Positions 1 through 8,584 of a stretch of DNA of 64,000 nt are shown here, in pieces. This DNA is from Rudanella sp031411995 (lineage in GTDB: Bacteria; Bacteroidota; Bacteroidia; Cytophagales; Spirosomataceae). Within the stretch, counting starts at the first letter, position 1, and every line of letters begins with the position of its first letter. Location of the stretch: positions 30,670 through 94,669 of the forward strand of contig JANOCD010000054.1 in NCBI GenBank assembly GCA_031411995.1. Direction: 5' to 3'. The notes under the pieces were generated by a model. The model had not been told where the DNA came from. It worked only from the letters and a program-made list of their open reading frames with translations, and ran no database searches. The position numbers and the translations under genes are program-made.

Positions 1-372
1 CTGAAACAGGATGTTTTTCGAGTCTTTCGACCACTGAAACGAGCCGAACGAGAATTTATCCGTTGTGCCGGGAAACGTCAGTTGGCTCCCGTCGAATACC
101 ACGGTTTCCTGCCCGGTTTGGGGCGTAAACGTTTTAATGGTGCTTTGCCCGTCGAGGTACGAAAACGCCTGACCATTGTTGATCCAGTTCACGCTGCGTG
201 GTCCTTGTGAACCAGTCAGTTGCCCGCCCGCCGAGAGGGCTTGTTGCAAACTACCAAAGCGTTGCTTGGTGGTTGACGTGGTTGCGGTAGCCGGAGCCGA
301 CTGTCCAAAACCCGCGAGGGGCGATGCTAAAGCCAGCCAAAGCAGCCAGCCAAAATGTTTGTGATGAGACAT
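1..372 (-). CDS. S9 family peptidase, N-terminal part (partial)
   Basis: The reading frame opens at ATG 372 on the minus strand and stays open to the window edge, giving 124 residues without a stop. Residues 1-23 form a signal peptide ending in GFGQ, so the protein is exported. The following segment (TKQRFGSLQQAL, then WINNGQAFSYLDG and FQWSKDSKNILF) looks like the start of the beta-propeller of dipeptidyl-peptidase IV / prolyl oligopeptidase enzymes, which cleave peptides after proline in the periplasm. The catalytic hydrolase domain lies outside the window and cannot be checked. It is divergent from lepA, about 100 bp away. The family call rests on the propeller start only. Confidence 0.7.
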   Translation of the reverse strand, partial: MSHHKHFGWLLWLALASPLAGFGQSAPATATTSTTKQRFGSLQQALSAGGQLTGSQGPRSVNWINNGQAFSYLDGQSTIKTFTPQTGQETVVFDGSQLTFPGTTDKFSFGSFQWSKDSKNILFQ

Positions 373-450
373 AGTGAATCAAGTGATTGACAAAAATACA
401 TATCATCCGCTCAATCCGCGTGCAATCCCCCAAAATCCATACTTTATGCG

Positions 451-458
451 TATTTTTG
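451..458 (+). promoter_or_regulatory. -7 promoter box of lepA
   Basis: TATTTTTG matches the Bacteroidota -7 consensus TAnnTTTG and ends 18 bases before the GTG start of lepA. No clear -33 TTTG is visible at the expected spacing. Confidence 0.5.
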
Positions 459-476
459 TGCCTTTAAATTCCTGAC

Positions 477-2264
477 GTGAAGCACATTCGTAATTTTTGC
501 ATTATCGCCCACATAGACCACGGCAAAAGCACCCTCGCTGACCGCCTGTTGGAGTTTACCAAAACCGTTGGCTCCCGCGACATGCAGGCCCAACTGCTCG
601 ACAATATGGATCTGGAACGCGAGCGCGGCATCACTATCAAGAGCCACGCTATCCAGATGGACTACATGTATAAGGGCGAACTTTATACACTGAACCTGAT
701 CGACACCCCCGGCCACGTTGATTTTAGCTACGAAGTATCGCGCTCCATTGCTGCCTGCGAAGGGGCATTGTTGCTGGTCGATGCGTCGCAAGGTACTGAG
801 GCTCAGACGATTTCAAACCTTTACCTGGCTCTCAACAACGACCTCGTCATTATTCCCGTTCTCAACAAAATTGACCTGCCGGGTGCCATGCCCGAAGAGA
901 TCAAAGACGAGATGGTGGACCTGCTGGGCTGCGAACGCGACGATATTATCCCGGCATCGGGCAAAGAAGGCATTGGCGTTCCCGAAATTCTGGCCGCCAT
1001 TGTCGAGCGGATTCCACCCCCAAAAGGCGAACCCAGCGGCCCCTTGCAAGCCCTCATTTTCGACTCGCACTTCAACTCCTACAGGGGTATCGAAGTTATT
1101 TTTCGGGTCAAAAATGGCCGTATTCGGAAGGGCGACAGGGTGAAGTTTATGAACACCGGCAAAGAATATAACGCCGATGAAATTGGCACGCTCCGCCTGA
1201 CTCAGGAACCCAAAGACGTGATCGAGTGTGGCGACGTAGGCTACCTGATTTCGGGTATCAAAGTGGCCAAAGAGGTTAAGGTTGGGGATACCGTTACGAC
1301 AATCGATAACCCCGCTTCGGTAGCTATTCAGGGATTTTCGGAAGTAAAGCCGATGGTCTTTGCGGGTATCTATCCCGTGGAAACCAGCGAGTTTGAAGAC
1401 CTCCGCGATGCCATGGAGAAACTGCAACTCAACGATGCGGCCCTCGTTTGGGAACCCGAAACCTCGGCGGCTTTGGGCTTCGGCTTCCGCTGCGGTTTTC
1501 TCGGGATGCTCCACATGGAGATCGTGCAGGAACGCCTGGAACGCGAGTTCGACATGACCGTGATTACGACGGTGCCATCGGTGCGCTTCGAGGTGTTGAC
1601 CACCAAAGGCGAAGAACTCCAGGTGTCGGCCCCCGCCGAAATGCCGGAGCCAAACCTGATCGACTATATTGAGGAGCCGTTTATCCGGGCGCAGATCATC
1701 ACCAAATCCGAGTATGTAGGCGGCATTATGGGCCTCTGCATGGACAAACGGAGCATCCTCAAAAACCAGGTTTATCTCACCGCCGACCGCGTCGAACTTC
1801 AGTTCGAGATGCCATTGGCCGAAGTCGTTTTCGACTTTTTCGACAAACTCAAGACCATCTCACGCGGCTATGCCTCCCTCGATTACGAGTTTATGGACAA
1901 CCGCGAGTCGGACATGGTGAAACTCGACGTGATGCTCAACGGCGACAAAGTCGATGCCCTTTCGGCCATTGTTCACCGCTCAAAATCATACGACTGGGGC
2001 CGGAAACTGTGCGAGAAACTCCGTGAGTTGATTCCCCGTCAGCAGTTCGAAATTGCGATTCAGGCGGCCATTGGCCAGAAGATCATCGCCCGCGAAACCC
2101 TGAGTGCGCTCCGTAAAGACGTATTAGCCAAGTGTTATGGTGGTGATATTTCGCGCAAGCGCAAACTCCTGGACAAGCAGAAAAAAGGCAAGAAACGAAT
2201 GCGGCAAGTCGGCAACGTCGAAATCCCGCAGGAAGCGTTTATGGCGGTGTTGAAGATCAATTAG
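477..2264 (+). CDS. lepA: Elongation factor 4 (LepA)
   Basis: This ribosome-associated GTPase back-translocates or remodels stalled ribosomes. The 595 residues are the normal family length. GTPase motifs are intact: G1 AHIDHGKST at 11-19, DTPGH at 76-80 and NKID at 130-133. The LepA-specific C-terminal domain is present, with the basic tail DISRKRKLLDKQKKGKKRMRQ (split here as DISRKRKLLD and KQKKGKKRMR) typical of LepA. The start is GTG at 477; no in-frame ATG lies close upstream. A -7 box ends 18 bases before it and a strong hairpin follows the stop. It appears monocistronic and is a conserved housekeeping gene. Confidence 0.97.
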   Translation: MKHIRNFCIIAHIDHGKSTLADRLLEFTKTVGSRDMQAQLLDNMDLERERGITIKSHAIQMDYMYKGELYTLNLIDTPGHVDFSYEVSRSIAACEGALLLVDASQGTEAQTISNLYLALNNDLVIIPVLNKIDLPGAMPEEIKDEMVDLLGCERDDIIPASGKEGIGVPEILAAIVERIPPPKGEPSGPLQALIFDSHFNSYRGIEVIFRVKNGRIRKGDRVKFMNTGKEYNADEIGTLRLTQEPKDVIECGDVGYLISGIKVAKEVKVGDTVTTIDNPASVAIQGFSEVKPMVFAGIYPVETSEFEDLRDAMEKLQLNDAALVWEPETSAALGFGFRCGFLGMLHMEIVQERLEREFDMTVITTVPSVRFEVLTTKGEELQVSAPAEMPEPNLIDYIEEPFIRAQIITKSEYVGGIMGLCMDKRSILKNQVYLTADRVELQFEMPLAEVVFDFFDKLKTISRGYASLDYEFMDNRESDMVKLDVMLNGDKVDALSAIVHRSKSYDWGRKLCEKLRELIPRQQFEIAIQAAIGQKIIARETLSALRKDVLAKCYGGDISRKRKLLDKQKKGKKRMRQVGNVEIPQEAFMAVLKIN

Positions 2265-2279
2265 GAATGTGGTCTTAAT

Positions 2280-2322
2280 GTAAAACAGCCCCTTTCAGAA
2301 ATTCTGAAAGGGGCTGTTTTAC
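2280..2322. terminator. Bidirectional terminator between lepA and the GH16 gene
   Basis: A perfect 21-bp inverted repeat (arms 2280-2300 and 2302-2322, core AGCCCCTTTC / GAAAGGGGCT) lies between two convergent genes. Both flanks carry AAAA/TTTT at the outer stem, so it can work as an intrinsic terminator in both directions. Confidence 0.85.
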
Positions 2323-2337
2323 TTTGTAAAAACGTAC

Positions 2338-3198
2338 TTACTGATATACCCGTACCCAATCTACCTCCATACGTTGAGGGAAAACGGCCTCGTCAACACC
2401 CTTTTGACCGCCCCAGTTGCCGCCAACGGCCAGGTTCAGAATGAGGTAGAACGACTGATCGAAGGGCCATTGCTCGTAGCGTTTGCCGTATGACTCCTTG
2501 TCGAAGGTGAAATAAATTTTACCATCCACCATAAAGTCGATCTGTTTAGTTGTCCAGTCAATAGCATAGACGTGAAAGGCCGTGCTGGCATCAGCAATCT
2601 TGATTTCGCCCCCCTGCTGGGTTTTCTTCACGTGGTTGTAGGCCTGCGTATGCACCGTTCCATGGATTACACCTTGGTCGAAACCAACGTGCTCCATAAT
2701 GTCGATTTCGCCATCGTCAGGCCAAACCATCGGCTCTGCACCGGATAACATCCAGATGGCAGGCCAGGTGCCGCGCCCGGTGGGGAGCTTTGCCCGAATC
2801 TCGAACCGGCCATGTTTCCATTCCACAATGCCTTTTGTACGAAGTTTGGCCGACGTGTAGCCCCGGTTTTCTTTCGTCTCTTTACGGGCTTCGATCACCA
2901 GTAACCCATTTTCGACGCGGGCATTTTCGGAGCGGTTATCCGTATAAAACTGAAGCTCATTATTGCCAAAGCCACTCCCACCCACGTCGTAGCTCCAGCG
3001 GGCGGTGTCGGGGCGGGCGGCATCGGAGCGCGTCAGGCCGGGTTTGCCCAGAGTGCTGCCATCAAATTCATCGAACCAGACCAACTTTCGGGAACCGACT
3101 TTGGCAGGAATTGAGTCCGGCAGAACAGCGGCAAACACCGATTGAACGATGCAGACCAAAAACAACAAACGATAGATGAAACAGACGTTATGGAACAT
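2338..3198 (-). CDS. Secreted GH16 endo-beta-glucanase (laminarinase-like)
   Basis: Predicted to hydrolyse beta-1,3 or beta-1,3-1,4 glucans outside the cytoplasm. A signal peptide covers about residues 1-24 (hydrophobic run LLFLVCIVQSVFAA). One GH16 jelly-roll fills the rest, with the diagnostic active-site motif GEIDIMEHVG: nucleophile E164, D166 and acid/base E169. Substrate-cleft aromatics are visible (WPAIWML; the C-terminus ends in WVRVYQ, usual for laminarinases). Length 286 fits a single-domain enzyme with no extra carbohydrate-binding module. It shares a terminator with convergent lepA and is divergent from the CAP protein across 71 bp. The exact substrate cannot be fixed from sequence. 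Confidence 0.92.
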   Translation of the reverse strand: MFHNVCFIYRLLFLVCIVQSVFAAVLPDSIPAKVGSRKLVWFDEFDGSTLGKPGLTRSDAARPDTARWSYDVGGSGFGNNELQFYTDNRSENARVENGLLVIEARKETKENRGYTSAKLRTKGIVEWKHGRFEIRAKLPTGRGTWPAIWMLSGAEPMVWPDDGEIDIMEHVGFDQGVIHGTVHTQAYNHVKKTQQGGEIKIADASTAFHVYAIDWTTKQIDFMVDGKIYFTFDKESYGKRYEQWPFDQSFYLILNLAVGGNWGGQKGVDEAVFPQRMEVDWVRVYQ

Positions 3199-3269
3199 GA
3201 CTGTTAAGTTAATATGTGAACAAAACTAGGTTAATTTGGGTCTATTAAAGTATCATTCAATGTATACTC

Positions 3270-4526
3270 ATGATGCGAACTTCTCCATTCATCTGGTTGA
3301 TGCTCTGCCTTGTTATGCAGGCTCCGCAATGGGCCACTGCCCAGCAACCAACGACTGATACGCTCAATGAAGCCCCGCGAATGCAAATCCCGGTTGCCCA
3401 CTCAGCCCTCAACGCTGTCTCAGGTCCTGATAAAGCTTTATCCGACCCCTGGAACAGAACCGCCATTGTCGCCGATTATACCCAAAACTACCTCGGTTCT
3501 GCCGTTAGCAATGCCCAACTAGGCTGGACCGGTTCGTTGTCAGCCTGTATACCTGGTAACATCTCCCAATTAGCCCAGGATCGTACCCTACAGCGCATCA
3601 ACTACTATCGGCGGTTAGTTGGCCTCCCCGACAATATGACCTTTGACCCGAGCCGCAACATCGACACGCAGGCAGCGGCATTGATGATGGGAGCCAACAA
3701 TAGTCTCGATCATTCACCACCACCCTCTTGGCTCTGCTACACAACCCAGGGTGCAAACGGTGCCGACAACTCCAACTTAGGATTAGGCTCGCATAGTAGT
3801 CAGGCGGTTACGCAATTCATGAACGACAATGGCAGCGGTAATAATGCTGTTGGCCATCGGCGTTGGATTTTATATTCGAGAGCGGGCAGTTTTGGACATG
3901 GAAGCGCACAGGCAGGCGGGTTCTTTGGCTACGCCGACGTATTATGGGTTTTCAACCCCTTTGTTACCCCCGCTTATCTGCCCAACTATATTGCGTTTCC
4001 TCCGGCGGGCTATGTCCCCCGCATTATAATTCCCTCACGTTGGTCATTTAGCCTCCCCGGAGCCGATTTTAGTGGAGCTTCGGTTACGGTGCAAAATCAA
4101 CAGGGAACAGCCTTATCGATTACCCTCCATCCAGTCGAGAACGGCTACGGCGACAATACCGTAGCGTGGCGTTTCAACACAGCCGCCGATCTCACCTGGA
4201 GCGGTTCCGACGATAAACCGTTTCAGGTAACCGTATCGGGAGTCAATCGCAATGGCGTAACCCAGCCTCCCTATTCCTATACGGTTGTGGCCATCGACCC
4301 CGACGCTATCCCACCCTGTACGGTTATGGTAACGAACCAACAAGGCAACTGGAGCAATCCCGCTATCTGGTCGTGTGGTCGGGTGCCAACAGCCACAGAT
4401 CGCGTTCAGGTACGGCATTTGGTCACTGTTCCTGCGGGCACAACGGCACGGGCATTGGGCATTGTCTATCAGTCGGGTGGGCGAGTTTTGCTGCAAACAG
4501 GGGCTTTCCTGAGAGTCAACCCCTAA
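3270..4526 (+). CDS. Secreted CAP (SCP-like) domain protein
   Basis: A 418-residue exported protein with a signal peptide at about 1-24 (LMLCLVMQAPQWATAQ). Residues about 95-235 resemble the CAP superfamily: NYYRRLVGLPDNMTFDP, then AALMMGANNSLDHSP, and VGHRRWILYSRAGSFGHG, which holds the HRRW element seen in bacterial CAP proteins. The middle (about 245-350) is an Ig-like beta domain. The last 70 residues (GNWSNPAIWSCGRVP, then VTVPAG) resemble a G8-like or sorting-associated beta segment common in secreted Bacteroidota proteins. The molecular role of bacterial CAP proteins is poorly known; proposals include peptidase or cell-surface functions. The start is the first of two adjacent ATG codons. 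Confidence 0.75.
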   Translation: MMRTSPFIWLMLCLVMQAPQWATAQQPTTDTLNEAPRMQIPVAHSALNAVSGPDKALSDPWNRTAIVADYTQNYLGSAVSNAQLGWTGSLSACIPGNISQLAQDRTLQRINYYRRLVGLPDNMTFDPSRNIDTQAAALMMGANNSLDHSPPPSWLCYTTQGANGADNSNLGLGSHSSQAVTQFMNDNGSGNNAVGHRRWILYSRAGSFGHGSAQAGGFFGYADVLWVFNPFVTPAYLPNYIAFPPAGYVPRIIIPSRWSFSLPGADFSGASVTVQNQQGTALSITLHPVENGYGDNTVAWRFNTAADLTWSGSDDKPFQVTVSGVNRNGVTQPPYSYTVVAIDPDAIPPCTVMVTNQQGNWSNPAIWSCGRVPTATDRVQVRHLVTVPAGTTARALGIVYQSGGRVLLQTGAFLRVNP

Positions 4527-4541
4527 TCCTTTACAGGTCAA

Positions 4542-5435
4542 CTAGTTCCCAAACGCCCAGATTAGAAAATCGGGCATGATGGCACTCCAGGTTTCCTGAT
4601 TGTGATGCCCACCGGCCACTTCGACGTATCGAATTGTAGTATTATCACGGTGGTATCCTTTCTTTTCCAGTTCTTTAATCAAATCCAGTGTATCGTCGAT
4701 GGAGTCGATCACGCCGTTATTGTTTCGGTCGCTCGTTTCGTCGAGTGTGCCCGTTTGAAACCAGAATTTCTGCCCGACATTATACGCCCCTTTTCGCACC
4801 AGGCTGTGCATAATCCGGTCCGTTTCATCGTCGTAGGCATTGTTGAATTTCTTGCTTCGCCACCAGAACGAGCCGGAGAACACGCCCGCCTTGCCGAAAC
4901 GGTCGGGGTGATGAAACGCAATATCAAAAGCCGACAAGCCGCCGAGCGAGAAACCCGCAAACACGACATCCGTCGGCCCGGTCTGCACGCGGTAATGGTT
5001 TTGAATGTAGGGCAACAGTTCGGTCAGCACAAAATCGGCGTACAAGCCAGCTTTACTACCCCGCTTCATATAGTCGGCTTGGGCGGCTGTCCCATATTCC
5101 TGAATCCGGTCGGCATTAGTATGGATGGCCACTAACACAAATGGCCTGATAGCCTGCTGGTTATACAATGAGTCGAGAATATCCTGCATCCTGAGACGGG
5201 GCAAATCCTGACCGTCGTTAAGATACAAAACCGGGTAAATGGCCGTGGTTTTGTCGTAATTGGGCGGCAGAACAATATCGAGCCGGACATTGCGGTTGAG
5301 CGGCACCGAGTGCAGCGAATCGTCGCGAACAATGGCAACAGCAGGGGTCGACAGTACCGGACTTGGGTCAGCCATAAGCAGGAAAAGAATCGGAACGAAT
5401 GGGTTCACAACTGGCAAAATAAGGACTTTTTCCAC
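4542..5435 (-). CDS. Esterase, enterochelin-esterase/esterase-D type alpha/beta hydrolase
   Basis: A 297-residue alpha/beta hydrolase with nucleophile motif GFSLGG (S163) and a late histidine in VAGGHHNQETW (about 281). The oxyanion segment YPVLYLNDGQD (about 67-77) is typical of the putative esterase family that includes enterochelin esterase and esterase D. The N-terminus (FVPILFLLMADPSP) is hydrophobic and could be a signal peptide, suggesting a periplasmic enzyme. The start is GTG at 5435; an alternative GTG lies nine codons downstream. It is divergent from a second, unrelated-looking esterase. Its substrate is unknown, and no siderophore genes lie nearby to favour enterochelin. Confidence 0.8.
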   Translation of the reverse strand: MEKVLILPVVNPFVPILFLLMADPSPVLSTPAVAIVRDDSLHSVPLNRNVRLDIVLPPNYDKTTAIYPVLYLNDGQDLPRLRMQDILDSLYNQQAIRPFVLVAIHTNADRIQEYGTAAQADYMKRGSKAGLYADFVLTELLPYIQNHYRVQTGPTDVVFAGFSLGGLSAFDIAFHHPDRFGKAGVFSGSFWWRSKKFNNAYDDETDRIMHSLVRKGAYNVGQKFWFQTGTLDETSDRNNNGVIDSIDDTLDLIKELEKKGYHRDNTTIRYVEVAGGHHNQETWSAIMPDFLIWAFGN

Positions 5436-5509
5436 TGTGTTTGGGGACAGTAGCTTGGGTTTTTAAGATTTTAACTAATTTACAACCGTTCAACCAACCA
5501 ATTACTGTT

Positions 5510-6214
5510 TTGCACGAAGAATATCGTTCCTATTATTCGCACCACCTGGGCCGCAATATCGAGATGCTGGTCTATGGCAACTGGGGTTACCCGGTGCTGG
5601 TGTTTCCCACCACGATGGGTCGATTTTATGAGGCCCGCGATTTCAAGCTGACCGATGCCGTGAGTGGCCACATCAACGCGGGCCGGGTGAAACTATACTG
5701 CATCGACAGCATCGACCGGGATAGCTGGTACGGAAAGCACCTCCACCCCGGCACACGCATCTGGAATCACGTGCTCTACGACAAGTTTCTGTGTGAAGAA
5801 CTGGTGCCGTCTATTCAGCGGGAAACCAGCACCGGCAAAATTGGCGTGGCCGGATGCAGTTTTGGCGGGTTTCAGGCCCTGAACTTTGCGTTTCGTCATC
5901 CCGATCAGGTTGGGCATCTGTTTTCGATGGGTGCTGCCTTCGATGTTCGGTCGTTTATGAGTGGATATTACGACGACAATGTGTACCTGAACAACCCGCC
6001 CGACTATATTCCGAATGCGCAGAACGACGAGTTTTACCGAATGAATATTGTGCTGGGAACTTCAGAACACGATTTCTGCAAAGGGTCTAACGTTCAGATG
6101 TCGGGGATTCTGAGTCGCAAAAATATCCCGCACTGGCTTGATGTGGTCCCTTGGGGCGAACACGACTGGCCGGTGTGGCGAAGTATGTTTCCGAGGTATC
6201 TGGATATGATTTAA
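5510..6214 (+). CDS. Cytoplasmic esterase-family alpha/beta hydrolase
   Basis: The frame is open from TTG 5441, but that would leave only six bases to the divergent esterase and no promoter. Family members usually begin close to the segment EEYRSYYSHHLGR, so TTG 5510 is preferred (234 residues); this choice is uncertain. Conserved features are MLVYGNWGYPVLVFPTTMG, the nucleophile motif GCSFGG (S117) and a final histidine in PWGEHDWPVW. There is no signal peptide, so it is probably cytosolic. This type of putative esterase is common in Bacteroidota and its substrates are undefined. The DinB gene starts 11 bp downstream and may be cotranscribed. Confidence 0.75.
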   Translation: MHEEYRSYYSHHLGRNIEMLVYGNWGYPVLVFPTTMGRFYEARDFKLTDAVSGHINAGRVKLYCIDSIDRDSWYGKHLHPGTRIWNHVLYDKFLCEELVPSIQRETSTGKIGVAGCSFGGFQALNFAFRHPDQVGHLFSMGAAFDVRSFMSGYYDDNVYLNNPPDYIPNAQNDEFYRMNIVLGTSEHDFCKGSNVQMSGILSRKNIPHWLDVVPWGEHDWPVWRSMFPRYLDMI

Positions 6215-6225
6215 CAACAAAAACC

Positions 6226-6708
6226 ATGTGGCCTGATCTACATTACACCACTGCCGACTCCACGCTCGAACGAGCCATGTCGCGCCTAAACCACCACCTT
6301 CAGGATGTCCCGGCGCAGTTGTCGGACCTGTCGGACACCGAATGGCAGGAGAAACTGCCCCGCAAATGGTCGAAAAAAGAGTTGCTCGGCCACCTGGTCG
6401 ACTCGGCTCTGAACAACCTCAAACGGTTTACGGAAGCCCAGTTTGGTCCCGAACCCTACACGTTTGCCTCCTACCGGCAAAACGAACTGGTGATGGCCAA
6501 TGCCTATCAGAACCTGCCCGTTGACCATTTGCTGACGCTCTGGCAATCGCTGAATCGGCAGATTGTGTATGTGGTAGCTGAGATGTCCGAAGCCACTCGC
6601 CGACGGAAGGTCATGGTGAAGGGGAGCGATGGCCCCCCACGCTCGTTGTCGTGGTTAATCGAAGATTACGTGGGCCATATGGAGCATCATCTGGAGACCT
6701 TGTTGTAG
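6226..6708 (+). CDS. DinB family protein (putative metal-dependent enzyme)
   Basis: A 160-residue four-helix-bundle DinB/YfiT-type protein. The two histidine-bearing helices expected for metal binding are visible: KWSKKELLGHLVDSALNNLKRF in the first half (split as KWSKKELLGH and LVDSALNNLK) and VGHMEHHLETLL at the C-terminus. Members include thiol transferases that use bacillithiol or mycothiol, but many have no assigned reaction. The start ATG 6226 is chosen because the upstream extension overlaps the esterase gene. Spacing of 11 bp to that gene suggests one transcript. No export signal is present. Confidence 0.8.
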   Translation: MWPDLHYTTADSTLERAMSRLNHHLQDVPAQLSDLSDTEWQEKLPRKWSKKELLGHLVDSALNNLKRFTEAQFGPEPYTFASYRQNELVMANAYQNLPVDHLLTLWQSLNRQIVYVVAEMSEATRRRKVMVKGSDGPPRSLSWLIEDYVGHMEHHLETLL

Positions 6709-6747
6709 ATTTTCATTGGTAAACTTGTATTTACTCGTGTACGAACC

Positions 6748-6786
6748 GGGTTAGTCCGCAAAAACCTTATTTTTGCAGACTAACCC
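6748..6786. promoter_or_regulatory. Inverted repeat overlapping the -7 box of the phosphoesterase gene
   Basis: Two 17-base arms (6748-6764 and 6770-6786) pair at 16 of 17 positions: GGGTTAGTCcGCAAAAA and TTTTTGCaGACTAACCC around CCTTA. The -7 box TATTTTTG (6768-6775) sits inside the right arm, 21 bases before the start codon at 6797. The repeat could be an operator or a transcript-start hairpin. Confidence 0.6.
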
Positions 6787-6796
6787 GACTTTCGTT

Positions 6797-8572
6797 ATGA
6801 AGCAATTTTTAGCTCCCCTGCTTTTAGTCTGTTTTTTTAGCGCTGTTCACGCCCAAACGCCCCGCCTGACTCGCGGCCCATACCTGCAAGTGGTTACACA
6901 AACGGGTATCACCATTCGCTGGCGCACCGACACGCCCCAGGCTAGTCGGGTGTGGATTGGCACGGCAGCCACAGCCCTGAATCAGTCGGTAACAGATCCG
7001 GCGGCTGTTACCGAGCATATTGTTTCGGTAACGGGATTGAGTCCGGCCACGCGCTATTTTTATGCCATCGGCCAGGGCGAAACCCGGCTGGCGGGCGATG
7101 CCGACCATACCTTCAAAACCGCTCTGCCGGCGGGTGACACCCGCCCTTTCCGTATCTGGTCGCTGGGTGATTTTGGCAATGGCACTCAGAATCAGGTCGA
7201 TGTGTATGAGCAATACAAAAAAGCCACCGCCAACCGCCCGGCTGATCTCTGGGTTTGGCTCGGCGACAATGCCTATTGCTGCGGCACCGAAGAGGAATAC
7301 CAGAAATATGTATTCGATGTGTACGGCCCCCATTTGCGGAGTTTACCCTCCTATGCAGTTCCCGGCAACCACGATTATGCCGACCAGAACCAGAAGTTCG
7401 ACAGCCCCTATTTCAGCGTCTTTAGTTTTGCGGATCGGGGGCAGGCCGGCGGTGTGGCATCGGGGTCGAAGCTGTATTATTCCTATGATTATGGCAATGT
7501 CCATTTTGTAATGCTCGACTCGTTTGGGCTGGAAGATGGCAAATGGATTCTCTACGACCCAACAAGCCCGCAAGTCCGCTGGCTCGAACGCGACTTAGCC
7601 GCCAACCGGCAACCGTGGACGGTGGTTGTGTTTCACCATCCACCTTACACCAAAACCGCCCGTGACTCCGACGCAGAGGAAGCACTCCGGCTGATTCGCG
7701 AGAACCTCACCCCTATTCTGGAACGCTACAATGTAGATCTGGTGATGAACGGCCACAGCCACACCTACGAACGGACGTACCGAATTCGCGACCACCGAGG
7801 TTTGGCCGCCACGTTCGACCCCGCCCAGCACCTCGCCGAAACCACCAACGCCCGCTACGATGGTTCGCCTAACTCCTGCCCTATCCTGACCAAAGGCAAA
7901 GGCATTGTCTATGTGGTGAACGGGTCGGGAGGGGCGTTGGGGGGCGCGTATTTCAACAACCCCAACCATCCGGCAATGGCCGCAACGTTTAAAACGATAG
8001 GCGGGTCGCTGGTGCTCGACATGAACGACAACCGGATGGATGCCCAGTTTATTGCTGCCGACGGGAGCATTCAGGATCGCTTCACGATTATGAAAAACGT
8101 GGGGCAAAAACAGTCGCTTCGGCTCAACTACGGCGACACACTGCAACTGCGAGCCTCGTGGCCTGCGGATGCTTACCGATGGTCAGAAGCGGGCCAAACC
8201 GCCCGTCAGGCCCGGTTTGTGGGGAAACAGGGGGGCACGTTCGTGGTGACGGCTGCGGATGAGCGCGGTTGTCTGCTCGATGAATTTAACATAACAGTAG
8301 CCGCGCCCACGGCCACCGAAACCTTTGCCGAAGGAAAGATGAGTGTGTTTCCAAACCCCACAACAGGTTCTGTTACACTGGATTTGACCCTCAACAAACC
8401 CCAGGAATCTGAAGTCGATGTGGTGGATGCCACGGGACGGGTAGTCCAGCAATTTAGCCTTAAGGCAGCCACCCATCAACAGCGGGTGATCAATTTACCG
8501 CAGCCGGGCGTTTTCTCCATCCGGGTTCATGTAGGGGGTACAGTGGCCGTGAGGAAAGTGGTGAAAGAGTAA
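6797..8572 (+). CDS. Secreted metallophosphoesterase (purple acid phosphatase type) with T9SS tail
   Basis: A 591-residue phosphoesterase acting outside the cell. A signal peptide spans 1-20 (LAPLLLVCFFSAVHAQ). A purple-acid-phosphatase-type Fn3-like domain follows (about 25-110). The binuclear metallophosphoesterase domain carries its motif blocks in order: LGDFGNG, WLGDNAY, PGNHDY, FHHPPYTK and NGHSHTYER. After an Ig-like stretch, the last 75 residues (SVFPNPTTGSVTLDL, then a C-terminal VRKVVKE) match a type A T9SS sorting domain, so the enzyme is probably secreted through the type IX system and attached to the surface. ATG 6797 is preferred over the upstream in-frame start because the signal peptide begins there. 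It likely releases phosphate from organic esters. Confidence 0.92.
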   Translation: MKQFLAPLLLVCFFSAVHAQTPRLTRGPYLQVVTQTGITIRWRTDTPQASRVWIGTAATALNQSVTDPAAVTEHIVSVTGLSPATRYFYAIGQGETRLAGDADHTFKTALPAGDTRPFRIWSLGDFGNGTQNQVDVYEQYKKATANRPADLWVWLGDNAYCCGTEEEYQKYVFDVYGPHLRSLPSYAVPGNHDYADQNQKFDSPYFSVFSFADRGQAGGVASGSKLYYSYDYGNVHFVMLDSFGLEDGKWILYDPTSPQVRWLERDLAANRQPWTVVVFHHPPYTKTARDSDAEEALRLIRENLTPILERYNVDLVMNGHSHTYERTYRIRDHRGLAATFDPAQHLAETTNARYDGSPNSCPILTKGKGIVYVVNGSGGALGGAYFNNPNHPAMAATFKTIGGSLVLDMNDNRMDAQFIAADGSIQDRFTIMKNVGQKQSLRLNYGDTLQLRASWPADAYRWSEAGQTARQARFVGKQGGTFVVTAADERGCLLDEFNITVAAPTATETFAEGKMSVFPNPTTGSVTLDLTLNKPQESEVDVVDATGRVVQQFSLKAATHQQRVINLPQPGVFSIRVHVGGTVAVRKVVKE

Positions 8573-8584
8573 AGGACTCTTTCG

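Noticed and set aside
813..1514. 233-residue open frame antisense inside lepA
   Set aside because: It follows the codon pattern of the intact LepA gene on the other strand and has no start signal or family likeness.
5441..5509. N-terminal extension of the second esterase from TTG 5441
   Set aside because: It would leave six bases to the divergent gene and adds residues with no family pattern; TTG 5510 is preferred.
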